From Betaproteobacteria bacterium (GTDB lineage: Bacteria > Pseudomonadota > Gammaproteobacteria > Burkholderiales > Rhodocyclaceae): DNA of 35,542 bases. The notes beneath the pieces are model-generated. The model saw only the letters and a program-made list of their open reading frames with translations. It searched no databases and was not told the origin of the DNA. The stretch lies in NCBI GenBank assembly GCA_009779265.1, contig WREP01000027.1, positions 1 to 35,542 of the forward strand. The letters run 5' to 3'. Shown piece by piece: positions 1 through 7,600 of the stretch (the stretch's first letter is position 1; each line of letters opens with the position of its first letter). Position numbers and translations under genes: made by a program.

Positions 1-698
1 CCGTGAAACGGGAAATCCCCAAATTTCTTGATCAACAGCCCAAAAACCTGTGCCTTGACACATTTTCCAGGGTTTTTATGACAAGGCTTGCCAAGATGGA
101 CGGTTGTTCAGAGAGTCCTTAGGGACAACTTTGTGTCTAGCGGTTTTTTAGTTGGCAATCCACCCCTCAAAACCAGTTCAGAACTGCAATTCGACTTCCG
201 TCTAGTTGGCAACAGATTTGTCCCGTTGTTGGATTCACCCCAAAAAAAGAGGCAAAAAACGACGGCGGTAAGCTCCGATCCTTGCTCTTTGTGCTGCCAA
301 AATTCTCTGCTGGTTGGGGCCGGAAATGGTTGATTCGCGAATCCATCGTCCATATCGAAGTACGTACCAACAAAATCAACCGCTGCCGGCGTCAATTTGA
401 CGCCGCTAGAATTGTTGGGCGACCACGCTGCCAAATTGACGCCAGAATGACGCCAATCTGACGCCGCGCTTTCTGCCCGTTTCTTGGTGGCGTCAATCTG
501 ACGCCGAATTGGCGCCAATTTGCCAGCGCCCGATCGAGCGGGCGGAATTTTTTTTATTTTGCTCTCCATTCCTACACCTACCCCCCATTTTTTGACTGCG
601 TTTCTGACTTCCACAGCCGCCATGGCCTTACGACAATGCGTCATCTCATCCGAAAGGACAATTGATGCAAGTGTTGCAACCGCTGCTTGATCCGACTT
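1..698. other. Gene-poor end of an integrated element
   Basis: No convincing gene is seen here. The stretch is visibly less GC-rich than the rest of the window. It contains a TTGACA(55-60)/TATGAC(77-82) promoter-like pair reading rightward, two copies of TAGTTGGCAA (149-158 and 203-212), a perfect 12-bp palindrome GATTCGCGAATC (332-343), and the TGACGCC array described separately (388-520). A 178-codon open frame on the minus strand (108-644) runs through the repeats, but it has no recognisable domain. Because it lies beyond the 3' end of the integrase gene, I infer that it belongs to the integrated element. Confidence 0.5.
388..520. repeat. TGACGCC repeat and palindrome array
   Basis: The array has four parts. 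(a) A perfect inverted repeat, GGCGTCAA-T-TTGACGCC, at 388-404. (b) Three direct TGACGCC copies starting at 437, 448 and 459, a period of exactly 11 bp, about one helical turn. (c) A near-perfect inverted repeat, GGCGTCAATCTGACGCC, at 489-505. (d) A perfect 14-bp palindrome, AATTGGCGCCAATT, at 507-520. The helical phasing resembles an iteron or a cooperative protein-binding array. Candidate binders are a replication initiator, an excisionase or the integrase arm-binding domain, but none can be assigned from sequence alone. Confidence 0.75.
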
Positions 699-1865
699 TC
701 AGTGAGCACCCTCGTCCAACGGGCAGGATGTGCTGGTGGCTTGCTCCAGCCAATCCCCCCACCACTGCATCAATTCACGCCGTTGCGCAAGGTATTGCGC
801 CCGGTTGTACGCTCCTCGTACCTCGTCGGTTTCCTGATGCGCCAGTTGCCGCTCGATTACGTCAGAAGCAAAGCCCGACTGTTCGTTGAGCACCGTCGAC
901 GCCAGAGAGCGGAACCCGTGACCCGTCATCCGGCCGCGATAGCCGAGCCGGTACAATGCAAACAGGAAAGTATTCTCGGATAATGGATGTCCTGAGCGTA
1001 GCGGTGAATCCAGGACAAATTCCCGCTTGCCGGTGAGCAAGCGCAGTTCCTTGATCGCTTGCCGCGCTTGGCTGGAAAGCGGCACCACGTGCGGCAAACG
1101 GAGTTTCATCCGTGACTCCGGTATCACCCACACCGCGCCCTCCTCGCGCAGTTCATCCCAGCGCATCCCCCGCAGCTCGCTCGTGCGCACGAAGGTGTAT
1201 GCCATCAAGCGTAACCCAAGGCGGGTGACCGGTTCATCGTAATCATCGATAGCTCGCATCAGCGCCCCAGCCTCGGTTGGCGGGATACTGACCATTGGTC
1301 GACGCACCTTGCGCGACAGTAGCACGCGCATCAGCCGCGCCGCGCCGTGATACTCGATCAGTCCAATATCCTGCGCGTAATCAAAAACCATCGTGATCCG
1401 GCCGGCCACACGATGCGCGGTTTCGACCTGTCCGCCAGCCTGTACCGCCTGTACGACCTCAACCAGTTTGGTGCGCGGCACCGTGTTGATCGGCATCGCG
1501 CCGATAGCCGGCAACACGAAGCGTTCCAATGTGTTGACGACCTGTTTCTGGTGCTTGGGATTCGACAGTCCCGGTAGTTTGATCTTGAGCCACTGGCGCA
1601 TCACCGATTCGAAAGTCGGTACCACCTGCCGATCCGCCGCCGGCTCGTCATGCGCCATGGCATGCGCCTTGCGCGCCTGTGCCAAACTCATCGCCGGATA
1701 GCGCCCGTATGTCCGGGTTTGCTGTTTGCCACCGCGCATGAAATTAGCACGCCAACTTTTACCGCCGGCTGGTGTCACGTATAGGTACAGTCCACGTCCG
1801 TCAGCCAACTTGTAGCCGCGCTCGCGTGGCTTGGCGGCCTCCACCGCCTTGATCGTCAGAGTCAT
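699..1865 (-). CDS. P4-type tyrosine integrase
   Basis: A site-specific tyrosine recombinase that would integrate and excise the element ending at the adjacent tRNA. It has 388 residues, the usual size of P4-like integrases. The N-terminus (about residues 1-80, with YKLADGRGLYLYVTPAGGK) is the DUF4102 arm-type DNA-binding domain. It is followed by a core-binding domain (about 85-175) and a C-terminal catalytic domain. The catalytic residues are visible: the first Arg in FVRTSELRGMRW, the H-x-x-R box in HGFRSLAS, the second His in RQLAHQ, and the Tyr nucleophile in RGAYNRAQY. The ATG at 1865 is preceded by a GGGG ribosome site, and a TATAGA -10-like box lies at 1891-1896. The gene starts 160 bp from the tRNA-Ser 3' end and reads away from it, the standard arrangement for tRNA-targeting islands. 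It looks intact and functional. Confidence 0.95.
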   Translation of the reverse strand: MTLTIKAVEAAKPRERGYKLADGRGLYLYVTPAGGKSWRANFMRGGKQQTRTYGRYPAMSLAQARKAHAMAHDEPAADRQVVPTFESVMRQWLKIKLPGLSNPKHQKQVVNTLERFVLPAIGAMPINTVPRTKLVEVVQAVQAGGQVETAHRVAGRITMVFDYAQDIGLIEYHGAARLMRVLLSRKVRRPMVSIPPTEAGALMRAIDDYDEPVTRLGLRLMAYTFVRTSELRGMRWDELREEGAVWVIPESRMKLRLPHVVPLSSQARQAIKELRLLTGKREFVLDSPLRSGHPLSENTFLFALYRLGYRGRMTGHGFRSLASTVLNEQSGFASDVIERQLAHQETDEVRGAYNRAQYLAQRRELMQWWGDWLEQATSTSCPLDEGAH

Positions 1866-2024
1866 GGTATCGCCCCGTAAGGTGCCATGTTCTATACCAC
1901 GATTAGCACTTAGCTACAGTGGGACAAACATGGACAACTCGGGACGATTATAGACGCAGAACCTTGATACAACGCCAGTTTACGAGACCATCCGGGACTT
2001 GCCCGGGTGTGTCTGGATTGATAC
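1866..2024. other. Probable attachment-site flank (int-tRNA gap)
   Basis: A 159-bp non-coding gap between the integrase start and the 3' end of tRNA-Ser. In P4-type islands the attachment core is the 3' end of the tRNA and the arm sites lie in this gap. The second copy of the core, which would mark the other end of the element, is not in the window, so the exact att core cannot be delimited. Confidence 0.5.
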
Positions 2025-2117
2025 TGGCGGAGACGGAGGGATTCGAACCCTCGATGCAGGTTTTGCCCGCATGCTCCCTTAGCAGGGGAGTGCCTTCGAC
2101 CTCTCGGCCACGTCTCC
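2025..2117 (-). tRNA. tRNA-Ser(GCU)
   Basis: A 93-nt class II tRNA with a long variable arm. The acceptor stem GGAGACG/CGTCTCC, discriminator G and encoded CCA (2025-2027) are all visible. The anticodon is GCT, in the loop reached after AAGGCACTCCC. It is co-oriented with and directly downstream of lysC, and its 3' end faces the integrase, so it is the likely integration target. Confidence 0.95.
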
Positions 2118-2140
2118 TAGCGTCTTGCGCTGAGGCGCGG

Positions 2141-2169
2141 ATAATAGCGACTCAGCGCCGCGAGGTCAA
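2141..2169 (-). promoter_or_regulatory. Promoter of tRNA-Ser
   Basis: On the minus strand, TTGACC (-35, 2164-2169) and TATTAT (-10, 2141-2146) are separated by 17 bp and followed by the tRNA 5' end 23 nt later. The -35 box overlaps the lysC stop codon (2166-2168). Confidence 0.7.
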
Positions 2170-3392
2170 ACGGCTTGGTCGAGGCCGAAGGTGTTGTGCA
2201 GCACGCGGGCGGCCAGTTCCAGGTATTTTTCCTCGATGATGACGGAAATCTTGATCTCGGAAGTCGAGATCATCTGGATGTTGATGCCCTCGTCGGCCAG
2301 CGCCTTGAACATCTTGGAAGCGACGCCGGGGTGCGAGCGCATGCCGACGCCGACGGCGGAAACCTTGCAGATCCGGTTGTCGCCGGCCACCTGGCGAGCG
2401 CCCAGTTCGGTCTTGACCTTCTCCAGAATGCCTTGCGCCTTGGCGAAGTCGCCGCGGTTAACGGTGAAGGAGAGGTCGGTACTGCCGTCGTGGCCGACGT
2501 TCTGGACGATGATGTCGACGTCGATGTTGGCTTCGGCGATGGCGCTGAGTATGCGGTAGGCGATGCCCGGTTCGTCGGGAACGCCGAGCATGGTCAGCTT
2601 GGCTTCGTCGCGGTTGTGGGCGATGCCGGAAATGATCGGTTGTTCCATATTGCTTTCTTCCTCAGCGGTAATCAGCGTGCCTTCGCCTTCATCCTCGAAG
2701 CTGGAGAGCACGCGCAGTTTGACCTTGTATTTGCCGGCGAATTCGACCGAGCGGATTTGCAGCACTTTCGAGCCGAGGCTGGCCATTTCCAGCATTTCCT
2801 CGAAGGTGATGGCGTCGAGTTTCCGGGCTTCCGGCACGATGCGCGGGTCGGCGGTATAGACGCCGTCGACGTCGGTGTAAATCTGGCACTCGTCGGCTTT
2901 CAGCGCCGCCGCCAGGGCGACGGCGGAGGTGTCGGAACCGCCGCGGCCGAGCGTGGTGATGTTGCCGTCGGCATCGACGCCCTGGAAGCCGGCGACGACA
3001 ACGACCATGCCGGCGTCGAGGTCGAGGCGCAGGTTGGCGTCGTCGATCGACAGGATGCGCGCCTTGGTAAAGACGCTGTCGGTCAGCACCTTGACCTGGC
3101 CGCCGGTGTAACTGCGGGCCGGCAGGCCGATTTCCTTGAGCGCCATCGACAGGAGGCCGATGGTGACCTGTTCGCCGGTGGCGCAGACCTGATCGAGTTC
3201 GCGCGGGTCGGGTTCAGCCGATATTTCCTTGGCCAGCGCGATCAGCCGGTTGGTTTCGCCGCTCATGGCGGAAACGACCACCACGACCTGGTGGCCCTGG
3301 GCGTGGAATTTGGCCACGCGCCGGGCGACGTTCTTGATGCGCTCGGGGTTGCCGACCGAGGTGCCGCCGTATTTCTGGACAATCAACGCCAT
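2166..3392 (-). CDS. lysC: Aspartate kinase
   Basis: Phosphorylates L-aspartate to 4-phospho-aspartate, the first step of the Lys/Thr/Met/diaminopimelate branch, in the cytoplasm. It has 408 residues, the usual length for the monofunctional enzyme. The N-terminal amino-acid-kinase domain (about 1-240) opens with the signature [11 protein letters not shown] and contains [16 protein letters not shown] and [13 protein letters not shown]. Two ACT regulatory domains follow (about 265-405), the site of Lys/Thr feedback in this family. The ATG at 3392 is chosen because the motif begins seven residues in. An in-frame ATG at 2648 with a good ribosome site suggests a separately translated ACT-only beta subunit. 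The gene is followed closely by tRNA-Ser. Confidence 0.97.
   Translation of the reverse strand: MALIVQKYGGTSVGNPERIKNVARRVAKFHAQGHQVVVVVSAMSGETNRLIALAKEISAEPDPRELDQVCATGEQVTIGLLSMALKEIGLPARSYTGGQVKVLTDSVFTKARILSIDDANLRLDLDAGMVVVVAGFQGVDADGNITTLGRGGSDTSAVALAAALKADECQIYTDVDGVYTADPRIVPEARKLDAITFEEMLEMASLGSKVLQIRSVEFAGKYKVKLRVLSSFEDEGEGTLITAEEESNMEQPIISGIAHNRDEAKLTMLGVPDEPGIAYRILSAIAEANIDVDIIVQNVGHDGSTDLSFTVNRGDFAKAQGILEKVKTELGARQVAGDNRICKVSAVGVGMRSHPGVASKMFKALADEGINIQMISTSEIKISVIIEEKYLELAARVLHNTFGLDQAV
2646..2663 (-). promoter_or_regulatory. Internal ribosome site and start for LysC beta subunit
   Basis: Within lysC a GAGGA Shine-Dalgarno (2659-2663) lies 10 nt before an in-frame ATG (2646-2648). 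Translation from it would give a 160-residue protein beginning [15 protein letters not shown] and containing both ACT domains. In-frame overlapping alpha/beta products are known for aspartokinases of Corynebacterium, Bacillus and Pseudomonas. Use of this start here is inferred. Confidence 0.5.
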
Positions 3393-3432
3393 GAATTCAT
3401 CCGCTCAAACATTGGGAATGGAAAGGGGCGGG

Positions 3433-3462
3433 ATTTTACCGCGAAGCGCCCTTTTCCAACAA
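3433..3462 (-). promoter_or_regulatory. Candidate lysC promoter
   Basis: On the minus strand, TTGTTG (3457-3462) and TAAAAT (3433-3438) are separated by 18 bp and lie about 40 bp upstream of the lysC ATG. The boxes match sigma-70 consensus in most positions. Confidence 0.45.
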
Positions 3463-3546
3463 TGGCGCCGGGATGTATTCCGTTTCCAGATCAATCGAGT
3501 AGGCGCAGGCCGTGCTGGCGCATGGCACGCGAAGCCGGGAACGGAA

Positions 3547-4473
3547 TCAGAGATCGGCCAGCACCCGCAGATGCGCGCCGACGCTGCGCGCCAGCGAGGT
3601 CATCACATAACCGCCTTCGAGTATCGAAACAATGCGTTTGTCGCATAGCTCAGCGGCCAGTTTTTTCAGGTGGCCGGTACACCAGGCGAAATCCTTTTCG
3701 ACCAGTTTGAGGCCGCCCATGTCGTCCTCGTAGTGGCCGTCGAAACCAGCCGAGATGAAGATCATCTGCGGCTTGAATTCCTGCAGGCGCGGCGTCCACA
3801 CCTGCATGACCGCATCGCGGAATTCCTCGCCGCCGTAGCCGGCAGCGAGCGGCACGTTGCACATGTTGGCGGCGGGCCGGTCGGCGCCGGAATAGGGGTA
3901 GAAAGGATGCTGGAAGGTACCGCACATCAGGATGCGCTCGTCGCCGGCACAGCAATCCTCGGTGCCGTTGCCGTGGTGCACGTCGAAATCAATGATGGCG
4001 ACGCGCTCCAGGCCATGCGCCTTGAGCGCGTGCTGGGCCGCCACGGAAACGTTGTTGAAGAAGCAAAAGCCCATCGCGTTTTTCTTTTCGGCGTGATGGC
4101 CGGGCGGGCGAACGGCGCAGAAGGCGTTTTCGCATTCGCCGCCAAGCACCAGGTCGACCGCCAGACAGCCGGCGCCAGCGGCGCGCAAGGCCGCCTGCCA
4201 GGTATGCGGATTCATCGCCGTATCCGGGTCGAGATGGACGATGCCATGTTCCGGCGAGGCGCGCTTGACACGTTCCAGATGCGCGGCGGGATGAACGCGC
4301 AGCAATTGCTCGAAAGTGGCGAGCGGCGCTTCGTGATAAGTGAAGTATGCGTCGATGCCTTGGGCGATCAGATGATCGTTGATGGCGGTGAGACGTTGCG
4401 GGCACTCCGGGTGATGCGAACCCATGTCGTGCAACTGGCAGTCGCGATGGGTGATGAAAGCCGTGCTGGTCAC
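3547..4473 (-). CDS. Histone deacetylase-like (class II) amidohydrolase
   Basis: A zinc-dependent deacetylase of the HDAC/acetylpolyamine amidohydrolase superfamily. In bacteria the substrate is usually unknown (acetyl-lysine, acetylpolyamine or another acetylamide). It has 308 residues from a GTG at 4473; this start is preceded by an AAGG ribosome site and leaves the conserved [20 protein letters not shown] near the N-terminus. The visible active-site elements are the tandem histidines in [20 protein letters not shown], the zinc ligands in [12 protein letters not shown] and [14 protein letters not shown], and the catalytic Tyr in LEGGY near the end. No signal peptide is seen, so it should be cytoplasmic. 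It is divergent from moxR and upstream of lysC on the same strand, but with about 150 bp and a separate promoter between them, so it is probably not co-regulated with lysC. Confidence 0.92.
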   Translation of the reverse strand: MTSTAFITHRDCQLHDMGSHHPECPQRLTAINDHLIAQGIDAYFTYHEAPLATFEQLLRVHPAAHLERVKRASPEHGIVHLDPDTAMNPHTWQAALRAAGAGCLAVDLVLGGECENAFCAVRPPGHHAEKKNAMGFCFFNNVSVAAQHALKAHGLERVAIIDFDVHHGNGTEDCCAGDERILMCGTFQHPFYPYSGADRPAANMCNVPLAAGYGGEEFRDAVMQVWTPRLQEFKPQMIFISAGFDGHYEDDMGGLKLVEKDFAWCTGHLKKLAAELCDKRIVSILEGGYVMTSLARSVGAHLRVLADL

Positions 4474-4528
4474 TGTTGCCTTTCTCTCTGTGCAATCCGT
4501 CGCCCCTGGCGGCGCGCGTCGAATCCTT

Positions 4529-4558
4529 ATTATCAATCGGTTCCGCTTCAGGCTTCAA
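4529..4558 (-). promoter_or_regulatory. Candidate promoter of the HDAC-like gene
   Basis: On the minus strand, TTGAAG (4553-4558) and GATAAT (4529-4534) are separated by 18 bp, about 55 bp before the GTG start. It lies in the 121-bp divergent gap shared with moxR. Confidence 0.5.
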
Positions 4559-4594
4559 GCATTAGAATTCTCTTCTTTCATAAAGAAAGTTCGC

Positions 4595-5533
4595 ATGTCG
4601 CCCCTTCCGCTCTCGGGCCGTCCGCGCCCCCTGGCTCCCGTACTCGCCCGCGCCGGGGAAACCATTCTCGGCAAGGCGACGGAAATCCGCCTCGCCGTAG
4701 CCTGCCTGCTGGCCGGCGGCCACCTGCTGATCGAGGATCTGCCCGGCCTCGGCAAAACGACGCTGGCGCAAGCCCTGGCCCGCCTGCTCGGGCTGCGCTT
4801 TTCGCGCATCCAGTTCACCAGCGACCTCTTGCCCGCCGACATCACCGGCGTTTCCATCTTCGAGCGCGAGCGCAGCGAATTCCGCTTCCTGCCCGGCCCG
4901 ATCTTCTCGCAACTGCTGCTCGCCGACGAAATCAACCGGGCCACACCGAAAACCCAGAGCGCCCTGCTCGAAGCGATGGAAGAAGGCCAGGTCACCGCCG
5001 AGGGCGAAACGCGCCCGCTGCCGCAACCCTTTTTCGTCATTGCCACGCAAAATCCGGCGCACCAGATCGGCACCTTTCCCCTGCCGGAATCGCAACTCGA
5101 CCGCTTCCTCATGCGCCTCGAACTCGGCTACCCGGATCAGGCCGCCGAGCGCCGCCTGCTCGAAGTTGGCAGCCAACGCCAGCGCCTCGACACCCTGGCG
5201 CCGCTGCTTGAAGCCGGCGCCCTGCCCGCCCTGCAACGCGAAGCCGCCGCCGTGCACGCCGCCGCGCCGCTCATCGACTACGTCCAGGCACTGATCGAAG
5301 CCAGCCGCCAAACGCCCGCCTTCCAGCACGGCCTCTCGCCGCGCGCCGGCCTCGGGCTGCTCGCCGCCGCCCGCGCCTGGGCCTGGCTGGCCGGCCGCGA
5401 CATGGTCCTGCCCGACGACGTGCAGGCCGTGCTGCCGGCAGTCGCCCGCCACCGTCTGCGTTCGCTCCAGGGCAGCGGCCACGCCTCGGCGGAAGACATC
5501 GCCGCGCTGATTCGCGGCGTCGCCATTCCTTGA
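4595..5533 (+). CDS. moxR: MoxR-family AAA+ ATPase
   Basis: An AAA+ chaperone-like ATPase. Such proteins assist maturation or assembly together with DUF58/VWA partner proteins, and here the partner is encoded downstream. It has 312 residues. Walker A is DLPGLGKTTLAQ (about residues 47-58). Walker B with the MoxR signature is LADEINRATPKTQSALLEAM (about 110-129). The sensor-1 region ATQNPAHQIGTFPLPESQLD and the MoxR lid domain follow. The ATG at 4595 has an AGAAAG-type ribosome site; the reading frame is open further upstream, but that part overlaps the divergent gene and has no conserved content. The 3' end is anomalous: its last codons (IRGVAIP-stop) are nearly duplicated 955 bp downstream as IRGVAFPEP-stop, where they overlap the DUF58 start. 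Confidence 0.93.
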   Translation: MSPLPLSGRPRPLAPVLARAGETILGKATEIRLAVACLLAGGHLLIEDLPGLGKTTLAQALARLLGLRFSRIQFTSDLLPADITGVSIFERERSEFRFLPGPIFSQLLLADEINRATPKTQSALLEAMEEGQVTAEGETRPLPQPFFVIATQNPAHQIGTFPLPESQLDRFLMRLELGYPDQAAERRLLEVGSQRQRLDTLAPLLEAGALPALQREAAAVHAAAPLIDYVQALIEASRQTPAFQHGLSPRAGLGLLAAARAWAWLAGRDMVLPDDVQAVLPAVARHRLRSLQGSGHASAEDIAALIRGVAIP

Positions 5534-5537
5534 GCCG
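5508..5537 (+). repeat. Upstream copy of the moxR 3'-end duplication
   Basis: TGATTCGCGGCGTCGC (5508-5523) is repeated exactly at 6463-6478, and similarity continues for about 13 more bases on each side of the two stop contexts. The copies bracket the inserted segment 5538-6462. Confidence 0.8.
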
Positions 5538-5655
5538 CCGTGAGGCAATGCTTGCTTTGGGCGCCCCGTCCGGGGACGACAGCGCGGAAGCGTCATGGGA
5601 CGCATTCGTTCAATGGGCGCATGGCGTGTTTGAAACTGAATTGGGAGAAACCGAA

Positions 5656-6420
5656 ATGTTTACTATCGACGCATTGCCCGATATGCCGGATGCGCAGCCA
5701 CCGGTAGTTTTGGTTGCGCAGGCAAAGAATGCTGCCGCGCGTGGCGGCAAGGCCAAGGAGATTGTCATTGGATCGTGCCAGCCCACGGAATACTTGGAGC
5801 CGGGGGTGGATTGGATGAGTAAATTTGGAGGGAACTGGGTGGGGGGAGCGATGTTTAGCCCCAACCATACCGCATGGAGTTATCTCAAATATGTTGAGAA
5901 ATGGGAGATTACGGGGTCTTCTCATCCCTCCATTCATGACGTTGAAATCGTGCGACAACCGAAGCACGGTAAGGTGGCACTCAAGCTCAATAGAGCCGGG
6001 GAGGAACGTCTGTTCTACGTCCCGGACGGCGGTTATGTCGGGACGGACCGGGTCGACTTCCGTGTGCGCGTGGGAGATCAGTTGGTGCGGATCGTTCAGT
6101 TCTTCAAAGTCACAAAACTTCCCATTGAAGGCGAAGATAGCGATGCGGCATGGAATTTGTGCAAGCGTCGTGAGTGGAGGATTTCAAGCGCCGACAATGC
6201 CGTCACGCTGACGAACAGCGGATGGGATGCGCGCTTGCCGACGCTTCTGGCTGCGGCAAGCCGTTCAGTGACCGGCTTCGCCGACCTCCCCGGTCTAGCC
6301 CGCGTAGGCTGGGTAGAGCGAAGCGACAAGGCCGAAGGCCGCAGGACAGCCGAAGGCTGGTTCCGCGTAGCGGGATGCGGCAAAGCCGCACAAACCCCGC
6401 ATTGCACTCAGGCAAAATGA
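5656..6420 (+). CDS. Unknown protein with Ig/cadherin-like segment, inside an insertion
   Basis: No function recognised. The 254-residue frame begins at the ATG at 5656, chosen for the GGGAGA ribosome site. The frame is open back to 5530, and an ATG at 5548 would add 36 residues. Residues about 96-152 (VEIVRQPKHGK ... FYVPDGGYVGTDRVDFRVR) resemble the tandem Ig/cadherin-like repeats of bacterial surface proteins, where a P-x-H-G-x turn and a G-Y-x-G-x-D-x-F strand are typical. No signal peptide or membrane segment is seen. From about residue 215 the frame runs into a dispersed intergenic repeat (from 6300), so the natural C-terminus is probably lost and the last 40 residues are translated repeat. 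Base composition is less GC-rich than the neighbours. The gene splits moxR from its DUF58 partner, so it is probably a foreign fragment. Confidence 0.45.
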   Translation: MFTIDALPDMPDAQPPVVLVAQAKNAAARGGKAKEIVIGSCQPTEYLEPGVDWMSKFGGNWVGGAMFSPNHTAWSYLKYVEKWEITGSSHPSIHDVEIVRQPKHGKVALKLNRAGEERLFYVPDGGYVGTDRVDFRVRVGDQLVRIVQFFKVTKLPIEGEDSDAAWNLCKRREWRISSADNAVTLTNSGWDARLPTLLAAASRSVTGFADLPGLARVGWVERSDKAEGRRTAEGWFRVAGCGKAAQTPHCTQAK

Positions 6421-6460
6421 TGTTGCCGGGATTACGCTACGCTTCATCCCAGCCTGCGGC
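6300..6460. repeat. Dispersed intergenic repeat (CCGGGATT...CATCCCAGCCTGC family)
   Basis: A GC-rich segment made of short complementary words such as GGCTGGGTAGAGCGAAGCGA and CGCTTCATCCCAGCC. Its right part (6423-6457) shares GTTGCCGGGATT and CATCCCAGCCTGC with 32360-32390, so it is a dispersed family in this genome. It forms the right part of the insertion between moxR and the DUF58 gene and supplies the stop codon of the unknown gene. Confidence 0.65.
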
Positions 6461-6462
6461 CT

Positions 6463-6494
6463 TGATTCGCGGCGTCGCATTTCCTGAGCCGTGA
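6463..6494 (+). repeat. Downstream copy of the moxR 3' end
   Basis: This copy can be read as the end of a moxR gene: LIRGVAFPEP then TGA, with the stop at 6492-6494 overlapping the DUF58 GTG start (6491-6493) as GTGA. That overlap is the compact coupling expected of an undisturbed moxR-DUF58 operon, so this copy may be the ancestral end. Confidence 0.7.
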
Positions 6495-7444
6495 CTCTCA
6501 CCGCCACTCTCCGGCAACGCCTGTTCCGCTGGCGGAGCGACGGCACGGCGCCAATCCGCCTCGGCCAGCGGCGCGTTTTCATTCTGCCGACCGGCGCCGG
6601 CCTCTTTTTCGCCATCGCCCTCGCGGTGATGCTGCTCGGCGCCATCAATTACACGCTGGCGCTCGGTCACGCGCTGGTTTTCCTGCTCGCCGGCATTGCG
6701 TTGAACGGCATGGTGCATACCTTTCGCAATCTGCACGGTCTTGTCGTCACCCCCGGGCGCTGCGCGCCGGTGTTTGTCGGCGAAACCGCCCATTTCCCGC
6801 TGCACCTCGGCAATGAGCGCGCCACGCCGCGTCTGGCGCTGGAACTGGAAGCCGCGCCCGGCGCCGGGCAGATCCGCGCCGACATTACCGGCGGCGAGAC
6901 GCTGCGCCTCGCCCTACCGCTGCCCGCCGGGCGGCGCGGCTGGCTGATTCTGCCGCCGGTGCGGCTGTGGACGCGCTATCCGCTCGGCCTGTTCCGCGCC
7001 TGGAGCTATCTGCAACCCGAGCTGCGCTGCCTGGTCTATCCCGCGCCGCTGTCCTCGCCGCTGCCGGCGGCAGGGCCAACCCCGCGCGGCGGCGAGCAGG
7101 GCGGCGATGGCGGGGCAGAGGATTTCGCTGGATTCCGCCCGCGCCAGCCGGCCGACTCGCCGCGCCATGTGGCCTGGAAAGCAAGCGCCCGCGATCCGGC
7201 ACGCCCGCTGTTGGTCAAGCAATTTGCCGGCGGCGCGCAAGTCGAATTGCGCCTCGACTGGGATTTGACCGATCCCGCCCTGCCGCCGGAAACCCGTTTG
7301 TCGCTCCTCACCGGCTGGGTGCTGGCGGCGGATGCGCTGGGCGCCCGCTACGCCCTGCGCCTGTCCGGCAGCGACATCGCTGCCGGCAGCGGTGAGCAGC
7401 ATCGGCGGCGCTGTCTTGAAACCCTGGCCTTGGCGGCGCTTTGA
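6491..7444 (+). CDS. DUF58-domain membrane protein
   Basis: A DUF58 family protein, the usual partner of MoxR ATPases; its molecular role is not established. It has 317 residues from a GTG start that overlaps the relic moxR stop. Two hydrophobic segments near the N-terminus (about residues 35-52 and 55-75, in GAGLFFAIALAVMLLGAI and ALVFLLAGIALN) anchor it in the inner membrane. The conserved DUF58 core lies around residue 225-245, with RHVAWKASARDPARPLLVK. It belongs to a moxR-DUF58-tgpA cluster, but both of its junctions have been invaded: an insertion upstream and repeats downstream. Expression may therefore need a new promoter or readthrough. Confidence 0.88.
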   Translation: MTLTATLRQRLFRWRSDGTAPIRLGQRRVFILPTGAGLFFAIALAVMLLGAINYTLALGHALVFLLAGIALNGMVHTFRNLHGLVVTPGRCAPVFVGETAHFPLHLGNERATPRLALELEAAPGAGQIRADITGGETLRLALPLPAGRRGWLILPPVRLWTRYPLGLFRAWSYLQPELRCLVYPAPLSSPLPAAGPTPRGGEQGGDGGAEDFAGFRPRQPADSPRHVAWKASARDPARPLLVKQFAGGAQVELRLDWDLTDPALPPETRLSLLTGWVLAADALGARYALRLSGSDIAAGSGEQHRRRCLETLALAAL

Positions 7445-7461
7445 TCCAAATGACACTATTA

Positions 7462-7539
7462 CTGGATTGCTTCGTCGCTTCGCTCCTCGCAATGGCGGTG
7501 CAGAAACAGCCGTCATTGCGAGCGCAGCGAAGCAATCCA
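7462..7539. repeat. GCAATCCA-type inverted repeat element, copy 1
   Basis: CTGGATTGCTTCG...CGCAATGGCGG is followed by its inverse GTCATTGCGAGCGCAGCGAA...GCAATCCA, giving a long hairpin. The same element occurs at 32231-32299. It resembles the widespread non-coding CATTGCGAG repeats of proteobacteria. Confidence 0.8.
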
Positions 7540-7600
7540 ACGGGTTCTCCCGCTCCGCAAGCGGAGCTTGTCGCAAAAAACTCAATCCGCGCTCTTAAAG

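Noticed and set aside
388-520. Possible CRISPR array
   Set aside because: The repeats are 7-17 bp with 4-bp or irregular gaps and palindromic arms. There are no spacers of uniform 30-40 bp length and no cas genes.
108-644. 178-codon open frame through the TGACGCC array
   Set aside because: No recognisable domain or convincing ribosome site, and the repeats and palindromes explain the sequence better than coding constraint does. Kept as part of the unassigned element end.
2175-3710. Long open frame opposite lysC (511 codons)
   Set aside because: Antisense shadow of a clearly conserved GC-rich gene. Its protein is low-complexity (Asp/Gly/Val-rich) with no domain.
4424-4594. 57-residue N-terminal extension of MoxR
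   Set aside because: It would overlap the start of the divergent HDAC-like gene and contains no conserved sequence. The ATG at 4595 fits family length.
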